A stretch of DNA of 64,000 nucleotides from Nocardia niigatensis NBRC 100131. GTDB taxonomy: Bacteria > Actinomycetota > Actinomycetes > Mycobacteriales > Mycobacteriaceae. A program made the position numbers and the translations under genes. Each line of letters begins with the position of its first letter. Within the stretch, counting starts at the first letter, position 1. Under the pieces are notes generated by a model, which was not told the origin of the DNA, made no database searches, and saw only the letters and a list, made by a program, of their open reading frames with translations. This document shows, piece by piece, positions 1-8,224 of the stretch. Where the stretch lies: NCBI RefSeq assembly GCF_000308655.1, contig NZ_BAGC01000071.1, positions 124,001 through 188,000 of the forward strand, read 5' to 3'.

Positions 1-58
1 AAACGGCAATGGGAACGGCAATGGGAACGGGTCACGGCCGACTCGGTAGCCTGCTGCC

Positions 59-1756
59 GTGATCGAGCAGGAACTGGTGCACCGGCCGGCCGCCTCGGGC
101 GCGCCGGCCGGTGACGCGCTGAAGCCGGGGGAGGCACCAGGAGTGGAAGATGCTGGCGCACAGCGCGATACGCCGGTGGTCTACGAGTCGCCGGAACCGC
201 TGGCGGCCGATCTGCGGTCGGCCGACGACCGGGACAAACCGAGTCGCACCGATACGCTGACCGCGCAGCTGTGCGATCTGATCGGCGGACCGGTCGGCGA
301 CCACGCGGTGATCGGCCGGGTGCGGTTCTGGACCCCCATGCGGGTGCTGATGGCGTTCGCGGTGCTGTTCCTGGCGTTCAGCTGGTTCGGCAAGGCGGCC
401 TGTATCCAGCAGCGGCCGGACGCCGCGGGCGTGATGGGTCTGGACTGGAACAACGGCCGGCAGTACATCGCCATGTGCTACTCCGACACCGTGCCGCTGT
501 ACGGGGCCGAGCATCTCAACGAGGGCGCGTTCCCGTACAAGAAGCAGTGGGTGGAGTTCCCCGACGGCCGCCCGCAGGTCCGGTACATGGAGTATCCGGT
601 GCTGTCGGGCCTGTACCAGTACATCTCCATGGGAATCGCCAAGGCGTGGAAGCTGTCACCGCTGCCGGGGCACCGGGCGCTCGAGGTGGTCATCTACTTC
701 GATGTGGTGGCCGTCGGGCTGGCGCTGGCCTGGCTGGTGACCATCTGGGCGACGGCCCTGTCCGCGGGGCGGCGGGTCTGGGATGCCGCGCTGATGGCGC
801 TGTCGCCGCTGGTGCTGGTGCACGCCTTCACCAATTTCGACACGCTGGCAACGGCTTTCGCGGCGGGCGGGCTGCTGGCCTGGGGCCGGCGGCGGCCGGT
901 GCTGGCGGGCATTCTGCTGGGCCTGGGCGGGGCGGCGAAGCTGTATCCGCTGCTGCTGCTGGGCCCGATCCTGATCCTGTGCGCCCGCGCCGAGCGACTC
1001 GGTGAGGACGAGGCGGCGTGGGGCGGCATCCGCCCGATGCGCGCGGCGGGCGGAGCGATCGCGGCGGCGGCCATCACCTGGCTGGCGGTGAACGCGCCCA
1101 TCGCGGCGCTGTATCCGAACGGCTGGTGGGAGTTCTTCCGGCTCAACACCGAACGGCACGCCGACCCGGATTCGTTCTACAACGTGATCACCTCGTTCAC
1201 CGGATGGACCGGCTTCGACGGGGTGCTGAGCGCGCAGCAGTCGCCCTCGATTCTGAACGCGGTATCGCTGCTGCTGTTCCTGGCGGCCTGCGCGGGTATC
1301 GGCTGGATCGGCCTGACGGCGACGCGCCGGCCGCGCTTGGCGCAGTTGGCCTTCCTGGTGGTGGCGGCGTTCCTGCTCACCAATAAGGTGTGGAGCCCGC
1401 AGTATTCGCTGTGGCTGGTACCGCTGGCGGTGCTGGCGCTGCCGCAGCGGCGAATCCTGCTGGCGTGGATGACGATCGACGCCCTGGTCTGGGTGCCGCG
1501 CATGTTCTATTACCTGGGCCCGGATCACAGGGGCCTGCCCGAGCAGTGGTTCACCGGCACGGTGGTGCTGCGCGATCTGGCGGTGGTCGCGTTGTGCGTC
1601 CTGGTGATCCGGCAGATCTATCATCCGGACGAGGATCCGGTGCGCCGCGACGGCATCGACGATCCGGGCGGCGGGATTCTCAATCGCGCCCCGGATCCGC
1701 AGGTGGCCTGGTTGCCGCCGTTCCTGCGGCCCCGGCAGCCGCTGCCGGTCCCCTAG
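59..1756 (+). CDS. GT87 (DUF2029) family polyprenol-sugar mannosyltransferase-like membrane protein
   Basis: This 565-residue protein has a soluble N-terminus of about 95 residues followed by many hydrophobic segments, the topology of GT-C glycosyltransferases of family GT87, which use polyprenyl-phosphate sugars on the outer face of the membrane. The start is GTG. Two motifs are shared with the second GT87-like protein at 17913-19337: EYPVLSG near residue 178 and K-V-x-S-P-Q-Y-x-L-W-L near residue 443, so the two are paralogues. Length and type match mycobacterial Rv0051, which lies just upstream of rpsF in M. tuberculosis. Here about 17.8 kb separates it from rpsF. The sugar donor and acceptor cannot be read from sequence; a role in envelope glycans is inferred. 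Confidence 0.8.
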   Translation: MIEQELVHRPAASGAPAGDALKPGEAPGVEDAGAQRDTPVVYESPEPLAADLRSADDRDKPSRTDTLTAQLCDLIGGPVGDHAVIGRVRFWTPMRVLMAFAVLFLAFSWFGKAACIQQRPDAAGVMGLDWNNGRQYIAMCYSDTVPLYGAEHLNEGAFPYKKQWVEFPDGRPQVRYMEYPVLSGLYQYISMGIAKAWKLSPLPGHRALEVVIYFDVVAVGLALAWLVTIWATALSAGRRVWDAALMALSPLVLVHAFTNFDTLATAFAAGGLLAWGRRRPVLAGILLGLGGAAKLYPLLLLGPILILCARAERLGEDEAAWGGIRPMRAAGGAIAAAAITWLAVNAPIAALYPNGWWEFFRLNTERHADPDSFYNVITSFTGWTGFDGVLSAQQSPSILNAVSLLLFLAACAGIGWIGLTATRRPRLAQLAFLVVAAFLLTNKVWSPQYSLWLVPLAVLALPQRRILLAWMTIDALVWVPRMFYYLGPDHRGLPEQWFTGTVVLRDLAVVALCVLVIRQIYHPDEDPVRRDGIDDPGGGILNRAPDPQVAWLPPFLRPRQPLPVP

Positions 1757-1763
1757 CGAAAAC

Positions 1764-1799
1764 CGAAGTCCCCCGTGCCGATCAGCACGGGGGACTTCG
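1764..1799. terminator. Bidirectional hairpin terminator between convergent genes
   Basis: A perfect 15-bp stem (arms 1764-1778 and 1785-1799) closes a 6-nt loop, 8 bases after the stop of the glycosyltransferase gene and 20 bases before the stop of the leftward TerD-like gene. There is no long T-run on either side, as is common in high-GC actinobacteria. It probably serves both genes. Confidence 0.8.
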
Positions 1800-1818
1800 C
1801 GTTGGGCGGCCGCTCGAT

Positions 1819-3348
1819 TCAGAGGAAGCGGGCCAGCTGCGGCACCGCCTCGCCGGGGTGCTTCGCCTGGAAGCCCTCGCCGAGCGCCTCGAGCTTCCAG
1901 TCCGCGCCGGGGGCCGGGCGGTACATCTTGGCCATCGCCATCGCGGTGTAGGACATGCCGCCTGCGAGGGTGAACCGCGCGAGCTCGGCATTGTTGGCGC
2001 TGTCCACCAGGCGGCAGTAGGCGTTGGCGATCTGCTCGAAAGTGTGGCCCTTGTAGGAGGTCACGATGAACAGCAGCGTGGTGACGTGGGCCGGGATGCG
2101 GGAGAGATCGACCATGATCTCCTCGTCGTCGCCGTCGCCCTCGCCGGTGAGGTTGTCACCCTGGTGGCGGATGGCCCCGTCCTTGGAGTTGAGGCTGCCG
2201 TAGTAGACGACGTCGACGGGGCTGCGGTCGGCGAAGAGCACCACCGAGGCGTCCAGGTCCACGTCGACGGACTTGTTGCCGAAGATGCCGCCGCGCTTGA
2301 CCGGATCCCAGCCCAGGCCCATCTTCACGTAACCCAGTGCGCTGCCGCCCTCTTTGCGCAGATTGATGCGCTGGCCCTTGACCAGGCTGACGGCGTGGCC
2401 GACCGGCAGATCGCGATCCTCCTGGGCGGGCGGCGCGTACCCGGCGGGCGGGGGGAAACCGCCGACGGGCTGCTGGTAGGCGGGCGGCGGCGGATACGAC
2501 TGTCCCGGAGCCGAATACCCCGGGCCGGGCGGCGGCGGGTAGCCACCGGTCGGCTGGTACTGCTCGGCCGGTGCGGGCGGCGGATAGCCGCCGGTGGGCG
2601 CGTATTGCGGCGCCGGCGGCGGGTATCCGCCGGTGGGCGGGTACTGCTCAACGGGCTGTGGATAACCCGGCGCGGGTGGGGGCGGGGGATAGCCGCCGGT
2701 CGGCGCGTAATCGCCGGTGGGCACGGGGGCCGGGTATCCGCTGGACGCGAATTGCTCGGGCGCGGGCACGAATTGCTGCGGCGCGGACTGCTCGGGAGCG
2801 GGCGGGGGCGGCGGCGCGGGAGCCGGCGCCGCGGCCGGCGCGGCCCCGTCCACGTGGACACCGTGATCGGTGACCAGGGCGGCGAATCCGCCCGCGTAGC
2901 CCTGTCCGACGGCACGCGCCTTCCATCCGCCCTGGCGACGGTACAACTCCAGTGCGATGACGATGGATTCGGTGCTGAGGTCGTCGATCCGGTACTCGTA
3001 CAACACGTTTCCGGACGTGTCGCTCACCCGGGCGACCGGTGCCGTCAGCTGCCCGAAGCTGGCGTTGGCGTCGTCGAGGGTGATGACGGCCCGAAGCTGT
3101 TCGATATCAGCGGGAATCGCGTCCAGGGAGACGGCGAGGACGGCGGCCTGGCCGGGTGCGCCGGGCCGCAGGGTGACACCGGGCCCGGAGGGTTGGTTGA
3201 AGAAGACGAAATCGGCATCGGAACGTACCGTGCCTGCGGTGGTCACCAGTAGTGCCGAGAGGTCGGCCGGTGCGGCCACCTGCACGCTGATCACCAGATC
3301 ATGGACGCTCAGAGGGCCGTTCTGGCCCTTCACCAAAACTGCGGACAA
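1819..3348 (-). CDS. Two-domain TerD family protein with Pro/Gly/Tyr-rich linker
   Basis: About 509 residues. An N-terminal TerD-like domain (about residues 1-165, ending near the GYAGGFAALV segment) is joined by about 140 residues of low-complexity repeats (TGGYPPPP-type units) to a C-terminal TerD domain (about 310-509). The C-terminal domain keeps the Ca2+-binding signature seen in TerD proteins (DVDLDAS, then GDNLTGEGDGDDEE). The N-terminal copy lacks that acidic cluster and may be structural. I chose TTG at 3348 because an AAGGG box lies 6 bases upstream and the product begins like other TerD proteins (MSAVLVKGQN); TTG at 3336 and GTG at 3333 are alternatives. TerD proteins belong to Ter stress systems linked to tellurite, metal and phage resistance. 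Confidence 0.85.
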   Translation of the reverse strand: MSAVLVKGQNGPLSVHDLVISVQVAAPADLSALLVTTAGTVRSDADFVFFNQPSGPGVTLRPGAPGQAAVLAVSLDAIPADIEQLRAVITLDDANASFGQLTAPVARVSDTSGNVLYEYRIDDLSTESIVIALELYRRQGGWKARAVGQGYAGGFAALVTDHGVHVDGAAPAAAPAPAPPPPPAPEQSAPQQFVPAPEQFASSGYPAPVPTGDYAPTGGYPPPPPAPGYPQPVEQYPPTGGYPPPAPQYAPTGGYPPPAPAEQYQPTGGYPPPPGPGYSAPGQSYPPPPAYQQPVGGFPPPAGYAPPAQEDRDLPVGHAVSLVKGQRINLRKEGGSALGYVKMGLGWDPVKRGGIFGNKSVDVDLDASVVLFADRSPVDVVYYGSLNSKDGAIRHQGDNLTGEGDGDDEEIMVDLSRIPAHVTTLLFIVTSYKGHTFEQIANAYCRLVDSANNAELARFTLAGGMSYTAMAMAKMYRPAPGADWKLEALGEGFQAKHPGEAVPQLARFL

Positions 3349-3469
3349 GATCGACCCTTCGTTGTCGGTGCTGTCGCTGCCCACTCTACGAGAAACGCGG
3401 CGACACGGACCGTGGCGATGGCGGCGGTGGTGTCCGGGGATGCCCGGACGGCGTGGCAGTATCGGCTGG

Positions 3470-4210
3470 GTGAGCGACGGTGAGGTCGATCCCGCGGAAG
3501 CGCACGAACAGTACCTGCGAGCCTTCCGGCACCCCGCCGTGTCCCGAGACCAGCTGCGTGACCTGCTCGATGCCGTGAACGCCTTCCTCGACACCATCAC
3601 TCCCAAGCACGGCGAGTACGTCCCCAGCGGCGGCTGGGCGCCCGAGTCCACCGCCATGGCCTTCCAGATCGGCCGCGCGGTCGAGCAGGTGCTGTCCGAG
3701 CGGGAGGACGCCGATCGGGAGCTGGTGCGCCGCCGCGATATTCGCGACCGCCTGGTGGCGGCCCTGGACGCGGTGCTGGACTGCCTGCGCAGCCTGCCCG
3801 AGCTGGCCGAGGCCGAGGTGAAATTGGGCACCATCTGCGTGAACGAGGGCTTCCAGGTCTATGAGGACGGTTCGGTGCGCACCACGCCCAGGCAGGAGGC
3901 GAACGCCGATGCCGGACTGCTGGAGCGGCGGCGCGCCGAACTGGACGAGCAGATGACGGCCGCGGTGGCCGCCCGGGCCGGGCTGGTGGACGACACCACC
4001 GATCTGATCCGGGAGCGACTCGGGGTGGCCGAGGTGGGGATTCCGTGGGTGATCCTGGCCGCCACCCAGGGCGGGCTGGACGTGTCCGAGCCGTTCGAGT
4101 TCGCGGCCGAGCATCTGCCCGACTGTGAGCTGCGGGATCTGATGGTGCAGTTGGTGACCGATATCGAGCTGGCCCGCACGCTGGAGGAACCCGCCGAACC
4201 CCAGCATTAG
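3470..4210 (+). CDS. Hypothetical helical protein in Ter locus
   Basis: I do not recognise this 246-residue protein. It starts at GTG 3470, divergent from the two-domain TerD gene, and has no signal peptide or membrane segment. The sequence is rich in charged helices (for example residues 70-110 and 150-190) and has a conserved-looking stretch around residues 40-60 containing KHGEYVPSGGWAPES. Its position between a TerD gene and the dha operon suggests it belongs to the Ter locus, but this rests on location only. Confidence 0.6.
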   Translation: MSDGEVDPAEAHEQYLRAFRHPAVSRDQLRDLLDAVNAFLDTITPKHGEYVPSGGWAPESTAMAFQIGRAVEQVLSEREDADRELVRRRDIRDRLVAALDAVLDCLRSLPELAEAEVKLGTICVNEGFQVYEDGSVRTTPRQEANADAGLLERRRAELDEQMTAAVAARAGLVDDTTDLIRERLGVAEVGIPWVILAATQGGLDVSEPFEFAAEHLPDCELRDLMVQLVTDIELARTLEEPAEPQH

Positions 4211-4240
4211 CCCGAATCGGCGGCATCGGCCCGAATCGGC
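4210..4240. repeat. 12-bp direct repeat upstream of dhaK
   Basis: The unit GCCCGAATCGGC occurs at 4210-4221 and again at 4229-4240, a period of 19 bp, in the 100-bp gap before dhaK. It could be a pair of regulator half-sites on one helix face or just simple sequence. Confidence 0.4.
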
Positions 4241-4310
4241 ACCGAAGCCGCACCGGCGGTGCGACTCTGGCTGGCAGGAACCCGAACCGGCCTTCCGAGG
4301 GGAGATTTCG

Positions 4311-5311
<1,001 letters not shown>

Positions 5312-5312
<1 letters not shown>

Positions 5313-5929
5313 TGACGATGGTGGACGCGGCCGCGTGGGTGCGCGGGTTCGGCGAGCTGGTGGACGCGAACGCCACGCAGCTGACGGCGCTCGACGCGGC
5401 CATCGGCGACGCCGACCACGGCACGAATATGCAGCGGGGCATGACGGCTGCTGTTGCGGCGCTGAATGATTCGACTCCCGACACTCCCGGGGAGATCTGC
5501 AAGCAGACGGCGATGGTGCTGATCCGCACCATCGGCGGCGCCAGCGGCCCATTGTTCGGGACCTTCTTCCTTCGCTTCGCCGGATCGATCGAAAGCGGTT
5601 CCGAAATCGCCGATTTCGCGCGCGCGTTCCGCGCCGGGCTGGACGGTGTGATCGCGCGCGGGAAGGCCGAGCCCGGGGACAAGACCATGGTCGACGCACT
5701 CGGGCCCGCGGCGGACGCCCTCGACGAGCAGGTGGCGGGCGCCGCGTCGGCGCGACAGGTCCTCGACGCCGCGGTGACCGCCGCGGAGGCCGGGCGGGAC
5801 GCCACCACTCCCCTGGTCGCACGCAAGGGACGAGCCTCGTATCTGGGCGAACGCAGTGCGGGACACCAGGATCCGGGTGCCACCAGCGCGGCGCTGCTGG
5901 TCCGGGCCGCGAGACAGGCACTGCGGTGA
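5312..5929 (+). CDS. dhaL: Dihydroxyacetone kinase ADP-binding subunit DhaL
   Basis: 205 residues. DhaL holds a tightly bound ADP that is rephosphorylated by DhaM and passes the phosphoryl group to dihydroxyacetone on DhaK. The nucleotide/Mg2+ signature IGDADHG is at residues 31-37, and the ATGA overlap with dhaK fixes the start at 5312 (a second ATG lies at 5318). The downstream gene begins inside its stop codon (GTGA), so the dha genes form a tightly packed operon. Confidence 0.93.
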
Positions 5930-6663
5930 TCGGCCTGGTGGTGGTGTCGCACAGCCGGGCGCTGGCCGAGGCCGTGGTGGCGCTCGCCGCCGGACTACTG
6001 CCCGATCAGGGTGTGCCCGTGCGCATCTCGGCGGGAGTGTCCGGCACCGAATTGGGGACGGATGCGGTCGCGGTCGCCGAGGCGATCACCGCCGCCGATT
6101 CCGGTGACGGCGTGCTGGTGCTGATGGATCTGGGCAGCGCGATACTGTCCGCGCAGACCGCGCTGGATCTGCTCGAATCCCCCATCGCCGTGCGGCTTTC
6201 CGCCGGCCCGCTGGTCGAGGGCCTGGTGGCGGCACTCGCCGCGGCCGGTGGCGGCGCCGATCTGAGCGCGGTCGCGCGGGAGGCCGAGAATGCCCTGGCC
6301 GCCAAGCGGGCCCAGCTCGGCGAGGCCGGGGTCGCCGGTGATCCACAGTCATCCACAGGTGTGAAGCCGGTGGATGATTCCGCGATCGTCGAAGTCGTCG
6401 AGGTGACGAACGAACACGGCCTGCACGCCCGCCCGGCCGCCGAACTGGTCTCGGCCCTGCGCGATCTCGAGGCGGTGGTGGCCCTGCGCAATGCCACCAC
6501 CGGCGTCGGTCCCGTCCCGGGCGACAGCCTGACCCGGGTACTCACCCTCGGCGTGCTGCCCGGCCAGCTGCTCGAGGTCAGTGCCGCCGGACCCGACGCG
6601 GCGCGGGCGGTCGCGAAAGTGCGCGCCCTGACCGAGAATCGAGATCATGACCAGCCTCGCTGA
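5926..6663 (+). CDS. dhaM: DhaM phosphoryl donor: EIIA(Man)-like plus HPr fusion
   Basis: 245 residues with two PTS domains. Residues 1-130 are an EIIA-Man-type DhaM domain with phosphorylatable His9 in VVVSHS. Residues 153-245 are an HPr domain with the motif HGLHARPA and active His167. A low-complexity linker with two short ATCCACAG-type stretches lies between them. The E. coli DhaM also carries an enzyme I-like third domain that is absent here, so the chain must be fed by a separate enzyme I. The start GTG overlaps the dhaL stop by 4 bases. Confidence 0.9.
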   Translation: MIGLVVVSHSRALAEAVVALAAGLLPDQGVPVRISAGVSGTELGTDAVAVAEAITAADSGDGVLVLMDLGSAILSAQTALDLLESPIAVRLSAGPLVEGLVAALAAAGGGADLSAVAREAENALAAKRAQLGEAGVAGDPQSSTGVKPVDDSAIVEVVEVTNEHGLHARPAAELVSALRDLEAVVALRNATTGVGPVPGDSLTRVLTLGVLPGQLLEVSAAGPDAARAVAKVRALTENRDHDQPR

Positions 6664-7402
6664 GAAAGCCACGACGTTCCTGTCCCTGCACCGGCCCGGC
6701 GATCCCGTGATCCTGCCGACGGTCTGGGATTCCTGGTCCGCGAAGCTCGTGCAGGACGCCGGTTTCAGTGCGCTCACCATCGGCAGCCACCCGCTCGCCG
6801 ACTCCATGGGCAAGCGCGACCAGGAGGGCATGACCTTCGCCGACGTGCTGGGCCGGGTCCGCGAGATCACCGCCACCGTGGACATTCCGGTATCGGTCGA
6901 CCTGGAGTCCGGGTACGCGGAGAAGCCGTCCCGGATCATCGAGGGCCTGCTCGAGGCGGGCGCGATCGGCTTCAATCTCGAGGACTCCGTGCACAGTGAG
7001 GGCGGGCGGCTGCGCACCCCGCAGGAGCACGCCGACCTGGTCGCCGAGCTGCGCGCCGCCGCGGACGCCACCGGCGTGCACGTGGTGATCAATGCCCGCA
7101 CCGACGTGTTCCTGCGCCCGGACACCGGCGCCCCGGAGGAGCGGCTGGCGAGCGCGCTCACCCGGCTGCGGCTGGCCGCCGAGGCGGGCGCGGACGTGCT
7201 GTACCCGGTGGGCCGGCACCAGCCGGACGTGCAGCGCACGCTCACCTCGGAACTGCCGCTGCCGGTCAACGCCATCGGCGTGCCCGATCAGGGCGCCCCG
7301 GCCTATTTCGCCGAACTCGGCGTGGCACGGGTCAGTTTCGGCCCGTTCTTCCAGCGCGCCCTCACCGAGTCGGCGAACACGCTGCTGGCCGGCTGGCGCT
7401 GA
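6647..7402 (+). CDS. Isocitrate lyase/PEP mutase superfamily protein
   Basis: A 251-residue TIM-barrel protein of the PEP-mutase/isocitrate-lyase superfamily (ICL/PEPM). The family signature is visible: DSWSAKLVQDAGF near the N-terminus, the metal-binding segment VSVDLESGY, GFNLEDSVH with its acidic pair, and VINARTDVF. The members act on C-C or C-P bonds alpha to a carboxylate, for example methylisocitrate lyase, PEP mutase and oxaloacetate hydrolase. The specific reaction cannot be assigned. Its ATG lies 17 bases inside the end of dhaM, so it is co-transcribed with dha genes, and the PEP connection to the PTS may be meaningful. Its stop abuts the convergent HAD gene with no gap. Confidence 0.85.
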   Translation: MTSLAEKATTFLSLHRPGDPVILPTVWDSWSAKLVQDAGFSALTIGSHPLADSMGKRDQEGMTFADVLGRVREITATVDIPVSVDLESGYAEKPSRIIEGLLEAGAIGFNLEDSVHSEGGRLRTPQEHADLVAELRAAADATGVHVVINARTDVFLRPDTGAPEERLASALTRLRLAAEAGADVLYPVGRHQPDVQRTLTSELPLPVNAIGVPDQGAPAYFAELGVARVSFGPFFQRALTESANTLLAGWR

Positions 7403-8221
7403 TCAGGACCGGACCCGCAGGAAGTAGTCGAGGATCTCCTCCGCGGCGCGGATGCCCGACGCCGCGGTGACGGCCACGCGCGGATGGTTCCAGTTCCGCT
7501 GTTCCAGTTCGCCGTGGCGGGGCCGGATGGCGACGTCCGCGGTGCGCAGCATCTCGGCGTCCAGCGCGCCGTCGCCGGCGGCCAGCAGGGGCGATTCGGG
7601 GTGCAGTTCGCCGGCGTCCAGCAGGCGCCGGCGGACCTCCTGCACCGCACGGCTCTTGCAGACCGGCGCGGGCATGGTGTAGATCTTGCGGCCCTGCTGG
7701 GAGACCGTCCAGCCGCGCGGACGGCACCAGGCGTCCCACTCGGCGAGGAAGCCGTCGGGCACCCGAAACGGGTCCACCACCAGATAGCAGAACAGGTCGT
7801 CGGCCTCGCGCAGGCGCAGCGCGAAGGATTCGTCCACGCGCGCACGCAGTTCCGCGCGCACCTCGATCAGGGTGGCGCATTCGGCGCGCACCCGCGCGTC
7901 CAGCGCGGAACGCCAGCGCCGGTCGGGGAGCCCGTTGCGCAGGATGGTGCCGCCGTTGCTGGTGACCGCGTAGGGCGGCGGCCCGCCGGGCAGCCGGACC
8001 CGGTGGTACTGCTCGATGGTGCGGGTGGTGACCGGAACCAGCGCCGCCGCCGAGGCGAGCCTGCTGAGCCGCTGGGCCGCGACGACCGTCATGTACGACA
8101 GCGGCTGTCCCTCATGGTGTTCCACGCACACCGTCTCCGGTTCGGCGTTCCCGAAGGCCGCTCGCGTGTAGATCACCGTGCGATCCAGATCGGTCGCCAC
8201 CATCATCCCGTGCTGCCGCAC
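7403..8221 (-). CDS. HAD superfamily hydrolase of the Ter biosynthetic module
   Basis: 272 residues. The HAD nucleophile motif is DLDRTV at about residues 11-16, the second motif VTTRT is near residue 64, and the third segment AAGDGALDAEML carries the motif IV acids. This is a cytosolic Cof/trehalose-phosphatase-like phosphatase. It is the last gene of the leftward set, starting 3 bases after the PRTase-TRSP-StiP stop. The GTG start at 8221 has an AAGGGG box in the preceding stop region; ATG at 8206 is an alternative. HAD phosphatases of this kind are part of the predicted nucleoside-like metabolite pathway of Ter loci and would remove a phosphate from the product; the actual substrate is unknown. 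Confidence 0.82.
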   Translation of the reverse strand: MRQHGMMVATDLDRTVIYTRAAFGNAEPETVCVEHHEGQPLSYMTVVAAQRLSRLASAAALVPVTTRTIEQYHRVRLPGGPPPYAVTSNGGTILRNGLPDRRWRSALDARVRAECATLIEVRAELRARVDESFALRLREADDLFCYLVVDPFRVPDGFLAEWDAWCRPRGWTVSQQGRKIYTMPAPVCKSRAVQEVRRRLLDAGELHPESPLLAAGDGALDAEMLRTADVAIRPRHGELEQRNWNHPRVAVTAASGIRAAEEILDYFLRVRS

Positions 8222-8224
8222 CGG

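Noticed and set aside
2400..2830. Repetitive DNA resembling a minisatellite or CRISPR-like array
   Set aside because: The repeats are irregular, in frame and encode the Pro/Gly/Tyr-rich linker of the TerD protein; there are no spacers of equal length.
6343..6358. Two ATCCACAG-like stretches resembling DnaA boxes inside dhaM
   Set aside because: They lie in a coding linker, lack the full TTGTCCACA sequence and have no other replication signals nearby.
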